Positions 21,960-31,394 of a stretch of 64,000 bases of DNA are shown here, in pieces. The position numbers and the translations under genes are program-made. The DNA is from Armatimonadota bacterium (GTDB lineage: Bacteria; Armatimonadota; Zipacnadia; UBA1398; JAKPQA01): NCBI GenBank assembly GCA_029547025.1, contig JAKPQA010000182.1:1-64000 (forward strand), in the 5' to 3' direction. Positions within the stretch are counted from its first letter, which is position 1, and each line of letters begins with the position of its first letter. A model generated the notes under the pieces. The model saw nothing but the letters and a program-made list of their open reading frames with translations, did no database searches and had not been told where the DNA came from.

Positions 21960-24689
21960 TCAGCGCCCGACGGGCGCGCCGGGGACACCCAGCCGGAAGT
22001 TGTCGATCCAGTAGGCCGAGTCCTTGGCATTGCCGCCGATGCCGCAGCGAACGTAGTCCTGCACGGTCTCCGGACTGGCGAAAGCCATCGCGGCCACACG
22101 GATGCGCGAGTCCGGGTAGAGCCCCACGAAGGCTTCCTTGAGGCTCAACCTGGCCGAGTGGAACTGACCATCGGCCACAACGTCCGGTATCCGGCCGATG
22201 GGGCGCACTCGACTGCTGTCCTCCGGGGCGCCGCCCGTGAGCTCGATCGCGTGCCACGCCTGGCGGGCATAGAGGTAAAGATTGACCCTCACATTGGGCG
22301 GAATGGCATAGTCAAACGACAACTCAGGCCAGTCGGCGATGCAGAAGGGCTCCACAATGGCGTACGCGGCAAAGGGCCCTCCCGACACGGTGTTGACCAC
22401 CTTCAGACTCCGCTTCCCCGTGGCCGCCCGCTCCGGGTCAGAGTAGACCCGAGTGCCCGACTGGGCCGTTGCGTGGAACTCGCCGGTGTTCTGCTCGAAG
22501 TCAAAGAGCAGGCCCTCGGGCCACCGGTACGGCGCGGGCGTCGCGGGCAGGGCGGAGTAGACGCGCGGCAGCGGGGCGGGCTCCGCTCCGCTTGCCCAGG
22601 TCCGCACACGAGCGTAGATGGGCCCGTTGCGGTAGCTCCACAGAGCAGCTTGGCCATCGGGTAGCGGGTCGGGGTCATGGTACTCGCAGATGGGCGTGTC
22701 TCGGAGATACAGCCGAAGGCGGTTACCGATCTTCTCAGCACGCAGGCGGAACCAGGCGCGCTGGAACTCGAGGTTCGTGTTCACCGCGCCCTGAAAGACC
22801 TGTCCCGGAGCTTCGGCCACAACCTGGCCCTGGCGGAGAATGCAGCTTTTCGTGTTGTTGAACCCTGCGTAGATGAAGCTGTAGCCACTGCCCACGTCGC
22901 GGCCATTCCCACACAGCGTGATACAAAGGTCGCTCGGATGCGAGTAGCCTGGACAGTGTGGGATGTCCATGCGCACGGCGGCGAAAGTCTCGACGGCCAC
23001 ATCGCCCTTGAGCACTTGCTTGCTCCATACCGTCGGATTCTCGTCATCCTTGCCACCAAAGAAAGCCCATCGGCGGTCGCATGGCCAGCGTACGTCGACT
23101 CCCCAAGTGCCTTTCGCCGCCAACCAGTGGGTGGGAGCACTCGTGAACGTATCGTCGAGCTGGTGCCGCGAGGTGACAATGGCCTCGGCCAGCACGTTGA
23201 CGTCGGGCACCATGGCTCCGACCCACGCGCCTGCCAGCGGCGTGGGGTCGGTGCGCTCATAGACGCTTCGGCCGTCGACAAGCACCCGGATCAGGCCCGA
23301 GTCTACCTCCGCCTCGACCACGCCATCCGATGGACAGGGCACGCTGCGCTGGTCGATGGACTCGCCGGCGCGCTTCAGGTCGATGCTCAGGGCGTCGTTC
23401 GCCCACTGTAGGCCCACCATGTAGGCGGCAGACGGATTCGCGCCATCGCCTCGCATCACGATGGTCGCCTGCTGGCCTTGGAGGGGTGCCAGCGGAAGCT
23501 CGATGCGCGCCTGCTCGGGGAACAGCCCCCAGTACCAGAAGGCGCCGTTGGTGGGCCCGAGCCACATGGTCCGCGGGTTGGTGACACCCAGCTGCTGCAT
23601 GAGTTCGTCCTTGGCAAACTGCTCGGGAACCAACACCGGGGGATCGGGAGTCTCGTTCTCGTGCGCCACGGTGACGTCATCAAAGAAAGCCTGGCCCTGC
23701 CATGCGCATATGGCGCCGGGCCCCTGGGAGAGCAGAGGCGTCTCGGCCGAGAGACAGGGGAAGCCATTGATGAAGGCCGTGACCCGCCGCCCCCCGACGC
23801 GCAGCGCGAGCCGGTACCACTGGCCTGGGACGTAGCCACCCGGAGCGGACGCCAGGACCTGTTCCTTGCCGTTGCGCACCACGGAGAGCTGACGGCAATC
23901 GGGGTCGCCATTGCCGCCGGCCCGCCACCGGAGCAGCACCAGGTTGGCGGGGTCATGCACGTGAGCCGCGAGTCCGACCGCCTGCGTGGACACGGGCCGC
24001 ACCGAGACACCAATGCTGTAGTCAATCCAGAACCACTCGCCCGTCCGGGCCATGGCGCGCGGGGCAGCGTCGGCTCGGAAGGCGAAAGGGTTGGCGGTGA
24101 AGTCGCTCAGGAAGCCCTCGGAGGCCTGCACGGTGTTGGCCCACTTGCCCTCGAGGACCTCCCAGGTGGCCATGTCTGTGGTATCGCGCGTGAAATCGTC
24201 GGAGAGAGCCAGGTCTCCGGTCGGCTGAAGTAGCAGGTCGGTGATGGATACGGCACCAGACACACCCGAGCCGATACGACCCACCGGCTCCATGGCGGGG
24301 TCGGCTGAGAGGATGCGCTGGCCGTCTACCAGCACGGCCACATGGTCGCGGCCGCGCTGCAGCACGAGCTCGAACCGCTTGGGCGGCCGGAAGGTGGGCA
24401 CCGACCCGAGGTCGACGACTCGATCGGGACGGACGCGCCCCAGCGACAAGCCCTTGCCGCTGATGCGGAGCGTGTGAAAGCTGCCGTCGTCATGGATATC
24501 GAATGCAATACGCGCCTCGGCATCGGCTGGCCACTTCGCTGAGGCCACCGTGCAGCGAACCGCGTACTCGCCCTCACACTCCGAGGGCTCCGGCGTGAAC
24601 GCGAAAGCGGGGGTCGCTTCCTGGGCGGCCCGAACGGCGGCGGGTCCGGCCAGGGCCAGTGCGGCGAGGATCAGAGGCGCAAGTCTCAA
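21960..24689 (-). CDS. Secreted multi-domain beta-sandwich (LamG/CBM-like) protein
   Basis: A 909-residue protein with a Sec signal peptide (APLILAALALAGPAAVRAA). It is built from repeated concanavalin-like modules, recognisable by recurring phrases such as LVLQRGRDHVAVLVDGQRIL, YRLALRVGGRRVTAFINGFP, VEAEVDSGLIRVLVDGRSVY and FRLRAEKIGNRLRLYLRDTP. A C-terminal carbohydrate-binding-like domain starts about residue 750 (LLFDFEQNTGEFHATAQ, SYWIDNF-type end). No catalytic motif is evident. The likely role is binding of sugars or of the cell's surface polymers. The start overlaps the end of the upstream gene by four bases (ATGA), so the two are coupled. Confidence 0.72.
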   Translation of the reverse strand: MRLAPLILAALALAGPAAVRAAQEATPAFAFTPEPSECEGEYAVRCTVASAKWPADAEARIAFDIHDDGSFHTLRISGKGLSLGRVRPDRVVDLGSVPTFRPPKRFELVLQRGRDHVAVLVDGQRILSADPAMEPVGRIGSGVSGAVSITDLLLQPTGDLALSDDFTRDTTDMATWEVLEGKWANTVQASEGFLSDFTANPFAFRADAAPRAMARTGEWFWIDYSIGVSVRPVSTQAVGLAAHVHDPANLVLLRWRAGGNGDPDCRQLSVVRNGKEQVLASAPGGYVPGQWYRLALRVGGRRVTAFINGFPCLSAETPLLSQGPGAICAWQGQAFFDDVTVAHENETPDPPVLVPEQFAKDELMQQLGVTNPRTMWLGPTNGAFWYWGLFPEQARIELPLAPLQGQQATIVMRGDGANPSAAYMVGLQWANDALSIDLKRAGESIDQRSVPCPSDGVVEAEVDSGLIRVLVDGRSVYERTDPTPLAGAWVGAMVPDVNVLAEAIVTSRHQLDDTFTSAPTHWLAAKGTWGVDVRWPCDRRWAFFGGKDDENPTVWSKQVLKGDVAVETFAAVRMDIPHCPGYSHPSDLCITLCGNGRDVGSGYSFIYAGFNNTKSCILRQGQVVAEAPGQVFQGAVNTNLEFQRAWFRLRAEKIGNRLRLYLRDTPICEYHDPDPLPDGQAALWSYRNGPIYARVRTWASGAEPAPLPRVYSALPATPAPYRWPEGLLFDFEQNTGEFHATAQSGTRVYSDPERAATGKRSLKVVNTVSGGPFAAYAIVEPFCIADWPELSFDYAIPPNVRVNLYLYARQAWHAIELTGGAPEDSSRVRPIGRIPDVVADGQFHSARLSLKEAFVGLYPDSRIRVAAMAFASPETVQDYVRCGIGGNAKDSAYWIDNFRLGVPGAPVGR

Positions 24690-25918
24690 CGCGCACCACC
24701 CGCCCAGACCCAGGACTGGACCGGGCGCAGGACCGGTTCATCGGGCGAATACGCAAGAGAAAAATCAGTAACCGGATCGCCCGCCGCGTCGAGGAAGCGG
24801 ACGGAGAGCTGCCAGAGATGGTCATTGTTGAGCACCTTCCCCACCAGCACATTCAGACCGCGCCTGAGCGTAACGCCACCCCTGGTGTCGCGGTCTGGCG
24901 CTAGCCAACCCGACTGAGTCGTCATCATCAGCTCTCCGTTGAGCCAGATGCGGGCGATGTCATCGGCCCCGACACACAGGGTCAGATTGCTCATGGTGTC
25001 GTTGCAGAGAACATACGCCACCCCATAGCCCAGAGCTCCGTCGCAGGGACCGCCCACCACGTGGACGAGATCGAGCAGGAAATTGACGGTCCGGTGCGGT
25101 GCCCATCCGTGCTGCTGGTCGCCGTGTGTGACGCGATCACCCGGCCTGGGCCTCAGGTTCGCCTCGTCGTCGACGATGTAGGTGTCGAGACTGCCGTTCG
25201 AGGGGAAATGAGTGAGAGTCACCCAGTCGCGGATGTACCCGTCATCGGTCGGCACCCCCGTGGCTCCGCCCGCGCCGGCCTTGGCAAGAGGCCATCGGGC
25301 CGGCTGAGGCAGCAGGGACAGGAACAGATCGGGTATCGGTGCCCCGGTCTCGTCAGCGAAACGGACGGTGCACGAGAAGCCACCGCCCCCGAGGACCTTG
25401 AGGACTAGCGGGTTTGTGCCCTTGCGAAGCGATACACCTACAACCTTGTGTCCATCGGGCCCCATGGCTCCGGGCGCATTGAGGATCTCACCCCCGTTGA
25501 GCCAGATGCGCACACCCGCGTCAGCCCCACAGAGCAGTTGCAGGCCCTTGAACTCGACATCGCACACGATGTACGTCACGGCATACCCGATGAACGAGTC
25601 GACTCCAGGGCTCAGGCGGACGGTCGGGTCATCGGGGCGGCAGGCGTACCGTGTCCACGTCAGCTCCTGCCCGCCGACGTTGACCGTGTCCCCTGGCGCC
25701 GGGCGGACTTGCGCCTCGTCGCGCAAGCCTGGCGCGGCAAGGCCGCCCGGTGCGGGCAGGGGTGACAGCACCAGCCAGTGCCGCAGAAAGCCATCGGCCC
25801 GGAGGGCGTGAGGGGCGGGAGCCGGGGGGATCTCCGGCGGCTGGGCACATGCTATCCCACAAACGACGGCCACAGCTACGAGCCCGGGGAGGAAGGGTCG
25901 TGATGCGGTCGGACGCAA
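24686..25918 (-). CDS. Secreted protein with two repeated sugar-binding-like modules
   Basis: A 410-residue exported protein with signal peptide (GLVAVAVVCGIACA). It has two related modules of about 170 residues. Each contains W-V/L-xL...P, DEAN/QVRPxPGD, a YVLCNDT / YIVCDVE phrase, GADxxxRIWLNGE, and LRRGLNVLVGKVLNN / LRKGTNPLVLKVLGG. The RIWLNG and KVLNN phrases are typical of beta-sandwich modules of the PA14/galactose-binding kind found in planctomycete and Armatimonadota glycan-use proteins. The stop overlaps the start of the 909-residue gene by four bases, forming a two-gene leftward operon. The function is likely carbohydrate binding; no catalytic motif is visible. Confidence 0.7.
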   Translation of the reverse strand: MRPTASRPFLPGLVAVAVVCGIACAQPPEIPPAPAPHALRADGFLRHWLVLSPLPAPGGLAAPGLRDEAQVRPAPGDTVNVGGQELTWTRYACRPDDPTVRLSPGVDSFIGYAVTYIVCDVEFKGLQLLCGADAGVRIWLNGGEILNAPGAMGPDGHKVVGVSLRKGTNPLVLKVLGGGGFSCTVRFADETGAPIPDLFLSLLPQPARWPLAKAGAGGATGVPTDDGYIRDWVTLTHFPSNGSLDTYIVDDEANLRPRPGDRVTHGDQQHGWAPHRTVNFLLDLVHVVGGPCDGALGYGVAYVLCNDTMSNLTLCVGADDIARIWLNGELMMTTQSGWLAPDRDTRGGVTLRRGLNVLVGKVLNNDHLWQLSVRFLDAAGDPVTDFSLAYSPDEPVLRPVQSWVWAGGAR

Positions 25919-26261
25919 CGAGCTTGGCCTCCGGCGTCTCTGGCAGTCGGGCCCTCAGGCCCACTCAACCGGACAACTGACGAACGGCGATGTTCCATTG
26001 CCGACAGTTCGCTACCCCGGACCGGGCGCCCTCTCGGCCCCGGAGACAGGCCGGCCACGGGCAGGTGCCAAGGAGATTCGGGGCATCGGTGACAGGTTCC
26101 GGGCACTTCATGTGAGCGCAACGCAGCCGCGTGGCATAAGTCGTACCAAGTGTCCTCGCCCGCACTTGGTGACGGTGGAGCCCACAGACGGCCCACCGCG
26201 AGCGCATACGGGGCGGTCCGACTCAGCCCCCTGCCTCGCGCGGAGCGGAGGTGTTCCTAGC
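25919..26261. other. Divergent intergenic region
   Basis: These 343 bases separate the leftward secreted-protein operon from the rightward prepilin gene and must hold promoters for both. An inverted repeat ACCAAGTG...CACTTGGT (26145-26152 and 26163-26170) could be an operator or a small hairpin. The upstream part of the prepilin ORF in the track (25998-26261) has no pilin character. Confidence 0.45.
26145..26170. repeat. Inverted repeat upstream of the prepilin gene
   Basis: ACCAAGTG and CACTTGGT are perfect 8-base complements with a 10-base spacer. The location, 92 bases before the prepilin start, fits a regulatory site or leader hairpin. Confidence 0.4.
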
Positions 26262-26588
26262 ATGAGACGACGCAAAGGCTTCACGTTGATTGAGATGATG
26301 ATCGTCATTCTCGTCATCGCGGTCCTGGCTACCCTCGTGGGCGTGTCGGTCCGCAATGCGCGCGAACGCTCCCGTCAGGCGACACTGACGGCCCAACTCA
26401 ACATCATGCACAATGCGATCATGTACTACCAGAATGACATGAGCTCCTGGCCACCGGACTTGAGTGCGCTGACATCGACCACCAACAGCGACCCCAACTA
26501 CCACGGTCCGTACCTGGAGCGCGTGCCACCGCATCCCTACCACGGGACCTGGACCTACGACTCGTCGACCGGCAGGGTGACGCCCTAG
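26262..26588 (+). CDS. Type IV prepilin/type II secretion pseudopilin-like protein
   Basis: A 108-residue protein with a classic class III signal: MRRRKG^FTLIEMMIVILVIAVLATLVG, where prepilin peptidase cleaves after Gly and Glu5 is present. The rest is short (YYQNDMSSWPPDLSAL, HGPYLERVPPHPYHG, YDSSTGRVTP) and resembles GspG-like pseudopilins, though shorter than usual (about 140). GGAGG lies upstream of ATG 26262; the track start 25998 is too long. No other pilus or secretion genes are adjacent, so this is an orphan pilin gene, and it is followed by a strong terminator. Confidence 0.9.
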   Translation: MRRRKGFTLIEMMIVILVIAVLATLVGVSVRNARERSRQATLTAQLNIMHNAIMYYQNDMSSWPPDLSALTSTTNSDPNYHGPYLERVPPHPYHGTWTYDSSTGRVTP

Positions 26589-26649
26589 CAGGGCCAGCAG
26601 GCAGCGCGAAGGGCGCGCGGTCAGGCGGGAGATAGGCTCCCTTCGGAGT

Positions 26650-26690
26650 GCCTGGGGACGGTCCGCAAGGCGGACGTCCCCAGGCGCTTT
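26650..26690 (+). terminator. Intrinsic terminator after the prepilin gene
   Basis: GCCTGGGGACG pairs with CGTCCCCAGGC (11 bp). After a bulged G the stem continues TCCGC/GCGGA with an AAG loop, and GCTTT follows. It separates the prepilin gene from the membrane-protein gene. Confidence 0.75.
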
Positions 26691-26752
26691 CCCAGGCCGC
26701 GCAGGAAGGTCTCGCGCTTCCGACGCCGCACCTACATCGGCGTGAGTCCCGT

Positions 26753-28783
26753 ATGAGCGAGCCCGCACTTCCGCCAGCTGGCCCGGGTCAGGGAGTCCAC
26801 CCCGGAGCCGGGTCTGAGACCAACGTGGGTGCCACGTTCCGCGTGTGCCTCCTGGCGCTCCTGATCGCACCCCTCAATGCCATCTGGGTCGTTCAGATGG
26901 ACGGCGTACGGTCGCTGGGGATGCCGACCCTGGCGGCGCCTTTCTTCAACGTGGTGTTCATCATCAGCGTGGCCGTGGCCGTGAATGGCGCCATGCGCCG
27001 GCTGCTCCCGCGGTTCGCACTCTCCCATGCGGAGCTCGTGGTCCTGTACATCCTGATGTCCATCCTCACGTCGGGCGTCGGCTACGACACCGTGAACTTC
27101 ACTTTCGCCACCGCCACCGGTGCCTACCGCTACGGGACGCCCGAGAGTGGCTGGCGCGAGGCCTTCTTCGACTACCTGCCGTCGGGTATGCTCGTCGAAG
27201 ACGCCGACACATTGGACCGCCTCTGGGCGGGGGGCGCCGGCGACCCAGCGCACCGGTGGAGCTGGTCGAACCTGGCAGGCCCCTGGGCTCGGCCCGAGTG
27301 CTGGCGAGGCGTCATTGGGCCCATGGTGCGATGGTGGGTTTTCCTGTCCGCTCTCTGGCTGGCGCCGATGGGGCTGGCCGTGATCTTCCGGTACCGATGG
27401 ATCGAAGCCGAGCGCCTGACATTCCCCATCACGTACCTGCCGCTGGAGATCTCGCGTCCGGACGCATGGATGCTCCGGCACCGGTACATGTGGGCCGGAT
27501 TCGGCCTGGCGGCGGGTATCAGCCTACTGAACGGACTCCACGTTCTGTACCCCACGGTTCCCCAGATTCCCATCCGGCTTGAGCAGGTGCCCATCCTCAA
27601 CCTGGGCAACCAGCTCACAGACCGGCCATGGAACGCCGTGGGCTGGTTCTGGCTCTGTTTCTACCCGTTCGTCATCGGGATCGGGCTCCTGCTGCCCCTG
27701 GAGCTGCCTTTGTCGTGCGCTCTGTTCTATGTGTTCTTCAAGGCCCAGCTGGTCTTCTTCGCATGGCTCGGCATGACCCAGAAGCCCGAGTTCCCTTACC
27801 AGAAGGAGCAGTCGTACGGCGGCTACGTTGCCCTCCTGCTTTTCTCTCTGGTGGCCGGCCGGCAGTACTACATCCGGGTCGCCAAGCAGGTGATCGGGCT
27901 CGTCCACATGCCCACCGATCGGTCCGAACCCATGTCGTACCGGGCGGCGACGGCGCTCTTCGTGGCCGGGGCGGCCTATGTGGTCCTGGTGGGCGTGCAG
28001 CAGCACATGGCCTGGTGGGTCTCGGGTCTGTTCTTCGCTCAGTACTTCCTGTTGACAGCCATCATCGGGCGGATCCGGGCAGAGACGGGCATCCCCTCGC
28101 ACGAGATCGAGCGACTGGGACCCACCGTGATGTTGGGGAATATCCTCGGGGCGCGCATCCTCGGTCCCCGGAACCTGACGGGCGCCAGCGTGTTCTTCGG
28201 CTTCACCCGTGGGATGCGTAACATACCGTTCCCTCACCAGGCCGAGGGGCTCAAGTTCGCGGAGAGACTGGGGATGCCCAGCCGGAGGCTGATGGCCGTC
28301 ATGATGGCCGCCGTGCCGGTGGGGCTGGCCGTCGGCATCTGGGCACACTATGACCAGGTGTTCCGCTATGGCTATGCTGCCACATGGCGGCCCGTTCACG
28401 GCTGGGCCTGCCGCGAGGCCTGGGACCAGCTGGTGGCCTGGATCAACACTCCGGCCGGGTTTCACAGCGGGCGAGCCACGGCGTGTGCCCTCGGCTTCAT
28501 CTTCTACTACGGCATGATGCTCATCCGCACTCGAGTGCTCTGGTGGCCCATCCACCCGATTGGGTTCGCGTTGTCCTCAACCTGGTGTATGCACCACATG
28601 TGGTTTCCGTTCCTGATCGCGGCGACCATCAAGTGGCTGCTGGCGCGGTACGCGGGCCATACCTCGTTCCGTGGCTTGGCCGCCTTCGCCCTCGGGCTGA
28701 TCCTGGGCGACATTGGGTTTGGCTGCCTGTGGCAGATCTACGGCATCATCCAGGGCGTTTCTGTCTGGGCTTTCTGGCCGTAG
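26753..28783 (+). CDS. Large polytopic membrane protein of the DUF6785/DUF6784 type
   Basis: A 676-residue integral membrane protein with about a dozen hydrophobic segments. Typical phrases are FFNVVFIISVAVAVNGAMRRLLPRFALSHAELVVLYILMS, RWIEAERLTFPITYLPLE, ARTGIPSHE-like AETGIPSHEIERLGP, and a C-terminal PIHPIGFALSSTWCMHHMWFPFLIAATIKWL. This family resembles OPT-type oligopeptide transporters and is common in Armatimonadota- and planctomycete-like genomes; substrates are not known to me. ATG 26753 is used because the track start 26648 falls within the terminator hairpin. It is followed 77 bases later by a Gfo/Idh/MocA gene, suggesting transport and processing of a sugar derivative. Confidence 0.8.
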   Translation: MSEPALPPAGPGQGVHPGAGSETNVGATFRVCLLALLIAPLNAIWVVQMDGVRSLGMPTLAAPFFNVVFIISVAVAVNGAMRRLLPRFALSHAELVVLYILMSILTSGVGYDTVNFTFATATGAYRYGTPESGWREAFFDYLPSGMLVEDADTLDRLWAGGAGDPAHRWSWSNLAGPWARPECWRGVIGPMVRWWVFLSALWLAPMGLAVIFRYRWIEAERLTFPITYLPLEISRPDAWMLRHRYMWAGFGLAAGISLLNGLHVLYPTVPQIPIRLEQVPILNLGNQLTDRPWNAVGWFWLCFYPFVIGIGLLLPLELPLSCALFYVFFKAQLVFFAWLGMTQKPEFPYQKEQSYGGYVALLLFSLVAGRQYYIRVAKQVIGLVHMPTDRSEPMSYRAATALFVAGAAYVVLVGVQQHMAWWVSGLFFAQYFLLTAIIGRIRAETGIPSHEIERLGPTVMLGNILGARILGPRNLTGASVFFGFTRGMRNIPFPHQAEGLKFAERLGMPSRRLMAVMMAAVPVGLAVGIWAHYDQVFRYGYAATWRPVHGWACREAWDQLVAWINTPAGFHSGRATACALGFIFYYGMMLIRTRVLWWPIHPIGFALSSTWCMHHMWFPFLIAATIKWLLARYAGHTSFRGLAAFALGLILGDIGFGCLWQIYGIIQGVSVWAFWP

Positions 28784-28860
28784 AGGGCATCGGTCGGCCG
28801 GGGAGAACACCGGCTCACTACGCCTCGCAGCCGAACGGGGGCGATCATCGGGAGGGCCTT

Positions 28861-29820
28861 GTGGACAAGGTGCGCATTGCCATGATCGGGGCCGGTGGCA
28901 TGGCCAATGCCGTGCACTATCCCTCGCTGGCCGAGATGGATGATGTGGAGTTTGCCGGCATCTGCGATCTCGACCCCGAGCGACTCGCCAGCACGGCGGA
29001 CCGGTACGGCATCGACGCGCGGTTCAGCGACTACCGCACGATGATCGAGCAGACGGCTCCAGATGCCGTGTATGCCATCATGCCGCCCCACCACGTGTTT
29101 GATGTGGCGGCCTGGTGCCTGCAGCAGAAGCAGAACCTGTTCATCGAGAAGCCGCCGGCGGTGAACGCCTTCCAAACACGGAGCCTCGCTGCGTGGGCGG
29201 AACAGAGCGGCGTCAAGACCATGGTCGCGTTCAACCGCCGCTTCATCCCCGTTCTCGTGCGCGCCAAGGAGCTCGTGTGCCAGCGCGGCGAGATCATCCA
29301 GTGCCAAGCCAGCTTCCTGAAGAACCACCTGGGGGGCGGCCCCTACTATGGCGGAGCGATCGACATCCTGAGCTGTGACGCCGTCCATGCCGTCGACGCC
29401 CTCCGTTGGATGGGGGGCGAAGTGGCCGCTCTGGCCAGTGTGGTGGCCTCGTACCACTTGCCGTTCGCGAGTGCTTTCAATGCTGTCATGCGGTTCGAGT
29501 CCGGGGCAACGGGCGTCCTGCAGACCAACTGGTCGGTGGGTAAGCGCGTGCACACCTTCGAGCTGCATGCCGCGGGCATCAGTGCATTTGTCGATGGCAA
29601 CGGCGACGCCCGAATCTACACGGACAACAGCGAGGAGCCGCGGGTGCTGGTGAACACCGAAGTGGCCGGAAGCACTGAGTTCGCGCACTACTACGGCTAC
29701 TTCGCGGAGAACCGGCATTTCGTCGACTGCATCAAGTCGGGTCGGCATCCGATGCCTGATCTCGCCGACGCCGCGAAGACGATGGAACTCGTGGAGCGCA
29801 TCTACGCATCGGTGATCTAG
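28861..29820 (+). CDS. Gfo/Idh/MocA-family oxidoreductase
   Basis: A 319-residue cytoplasmic NAD(P)-dependent sugar oxidoreductase. It starts with IAMIGAGGMANAVHYPSL (Rossmann GxGxxA-type), then GICDLDPERLASTADRYGI, and the signature NLFIEKPPAVNAF with the conserved EKP lysine. The second half holds the substrate domain (ILSCDAVHAVDALRWMGG). I use GTG 28861 with GGGAGGG upstream; the track ORF from 28384 overlaps the membrane-protein gene in another frame. In contrast to the Tat-exported relative at 9267, its EKP motif is intact. It is probably co-transcribed with the DUF6785-like gene; the substrate is unknown. Confidence 0.9.
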   Translation: MDKVRIAMIGAGGMANAVHYPSLAEMDDVEFAGICDLDPERLASTADRYGIDARFSDYRTMIEQTAPDAVYAIMPPHHVFDVAAWCLQQKQNLFIEKPPAVNAFQTRSLAAWAEQSGVKTMVAFNRRFIPVLVRAKELVCQRGEIIQCQASFLKNHLGGGPYYGGAIDILSCDAVHAVDALRWMGGEVAALASVVASYHLPFASAFNAVMRFESGATGVLQTNWSVGKRVHTFELHAAGISAFVDGNGDARIYTDNSEEPRVLVNTEVAGSTEFAHYYGYFAENRHFVDCIKSGRHPMPDLADAAKTMELVERIYASVI

Positions 29821-29872
29821 GCGGGGCTCGCGCGGTGAGCTCAGCCACTTCGACCCCAGGGGGTGCCTTTGC

Positions 29873-31189
29873 GTGTCGGCAACCATCGGACAGCCGGTGG
29901 AGTATGAGCTCATGGTGTTGGGTGCGGGCCCGGGCGGGTACTCGGCTGCCCTCGAGGCCGCAAGGCTTGGGGCGCGGGTGGCCCTCATCGAACGCGACGA
30001 GCCCGGGGGTACGTGCTTGCACCGGGGATGCATCCCGGCCAAGACCATGTATGAGGCCTCGCGGCACTGTGAGCCGTTCCACGAGGCAACCGAACGCCGC
30101 TATCGGGTGATCCGGGAGCTTCATGGGCAGCTCCTGAAGTTGCTCACACACCCGAAGATCACCCTCATCCGCGGCCAGGGCTTCATCGAGACGCCATCGC
30201 GAGTGCGGGTCACGACCGGCGACGACGTGCAGATCATTGCGGCGCCACGGCTCGTGGTGGCCACCGGGTCCGTGCCCATCATGCCCGACGGGCTGCCTGC
30301 GGTCGGGCGGAAGATGGATAGCGATGGCGCGACGTTCCTGGAGGCACTTCCCGCCCGGGCGGTGGTCCTTGGCGGCGGATACACCGGGTGCGAGTACGCG
30401 GGTATCCTCAACACCTATGGCGTGCCCGTGGTCATCGTCGAGCTCGGCGAGCACCTACTGATGACGGAGGATGCCGATGTGGTGGCCGAGTTGACGGCAA
30501 ACTTCACCGCGCGCGGCATCGATGTGCGGACGGGTACGAGCCTCGAGGAAGTTGAGCTTCAGCCGACCGATCTGCTCCTGGTGACCGTCGGGCGGGTGCC
30601 GGAGTCGTCAGGGGTGGGCCTCGAGCAGCTCGGGGTGCGTTTCGGCCGGCGGAACGGTCTCGTGGTCAACGAGCGGATGGAGACCGGCGTGCCGGGTGTC
30701 TATGCCATCGGCGATGTGCTCGACGCCAAGTGGCGTTTCGCCCACGTGGCCGAGGCCGAGGCGAAGGTCGCGGTGCGGAACGCGCTGGGCCAAGACGCCC
30801 GGGCCGACTACCGTGTGGTGCCGAGCACCATCTTCACCGACCCTCTGGTCATGAGCGTGGGCGCGCGCGAGTCGGACCTCAGCCGAGAGGACTACGTTGT
30901 CGGCAAGGCCCCGTTCCGCTACAACTCCATGGCGAACTGCAGCGGCGACACACGAGGCTTCGTGAAGATCCTCGTGGAGCGCGGCGCGCCGCACCGGATC
31001 CTCGGGGCCGCGGCGGTGGGTCAGGATATCGAGATCCATCAGATGGCCATGGCCATGGCTTCGGGCGCGACGGTCCACGACGTGTCCGAGATGATCCACT
31101 TCCACCCGAGCCGCGGCGAGGCGGTCAAGCAAGCAGCCGAAGCAGCCGTCCGGCGCCTCGAGGCAGAAGCGCGGCGGGCGGGAAGGTAG
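29873..31189 (+). CDS. Dihydrolipoamide dehydrogenase-like flavoprotein disulfide reductase
   Basis: A 438-residue class I pyridine nucleotide-disulfide oxidoreductase. FAD binding is seen in LGAGPGGYSAALEAARLG, the redox-active disulfide in GGTCLHRGCIPAKT (CxxxxC), NAD binding in VLGGGYTGCEYA, the second FAD motif in GVYAIGDV, and the C-terminal active-site IHFHPSRGE equivalent to HPTxxE. The length is slightly short for Lpd (about 460). It could be E3 of an alpha-keto acid or glycine cleavage complex, or a related reductase; no E1/E2 genes are nearby. The start is GTG 29873. The isolated context leaves its partner unknown. Confidence 0.87.
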   Translation: MSATIGQPVEYELMVLGAGPGGYSAALEAARLGARVALIERDEPGGTCLHRGCIPAKTMYEASRHCEPFHEATERRYRVIRELHGQLLKLLTHPKITLIRGQGFIETPSRVRVTTGDDVQIIAAPRLVVATGSVPIMPDGLPAVGRKMDSDGATFLEALPARAVVLGGGYTGCEYAGILNTYGVPVVIVELGEHLLMTEDADVVAELTANFTARGIDVRTGTSLEEVELQPTDLLLVTVGRVPESSGVGLEQLGVRFGRRNGLVVNERMETGVPGVYAIGDVLDAKWRFAHVAEAEAKVAVRNALGQDARADYRVVPSTIFTDPLVMSVGARESDLSREDYVVGKAPFRYNSMANCSGDTRGFVKILVERGAPHRILGAAAVGQDIEIHQMAMAMASGATVHDVSEMIHFHPSRGEAVKQAAEAAVRRLEAEARRAGR

Positions 31190-31204
31190 GGGGGCGCGGG
31201 GCGC

Positions 31205-31283
31205 CTCTGGGGGCCCGGCTGCCCACCCGTGCACTTCCCCGGGGCTCCGCCCCCAGAGCCCCGCACGAGGGGCCAGCCCCTCG
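31205..31283. repeat. Cluster of GC-rich inverted repeats
   Basis: CTCTGGGGGC (31205-31214) pairs with GCCCCCAGAG (31249-31258), and CGAGGGGC-CA-GCCCCTCG (31266-31283) is a near-perfect palindrome. The cluster lies between the flavoprotein and the AAA ATPase genes and may terminate the first transcript. Confidence 0.55.
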
Positions 31284-31394
31284 CGGCCCCCATGCGTTGG
31301 CGCAGGCGGGGGCCTCGTCCGGAAAAGGAGTTGGCCTCCTTGCCGCGCAATACCAGGCGGTAGCCGTGGCCACGAGGGCGGGAGGCGGACGACC

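Noticed and set aside
27524-28555. 343-aa minus-strand ORF opposite the membrane protein
   Set aside because: Charged, His/Gln-rich complement of a hydrophobic reading frame, a usual artefact of membrane-protein genes.
28738-30048. 436-aa minus-strand ORF opposite the Gfo/Idh/MocA gene
   Set aside because: Mirror of a strong coding frame; no domain or start-site support.
31190-31394. GC-rich palindromes upstream of the AAA pair as an attachment site
   Set aside because: No direct repeats, tRNA or integrase nearby; they are better explained as transcript-end hairpins.
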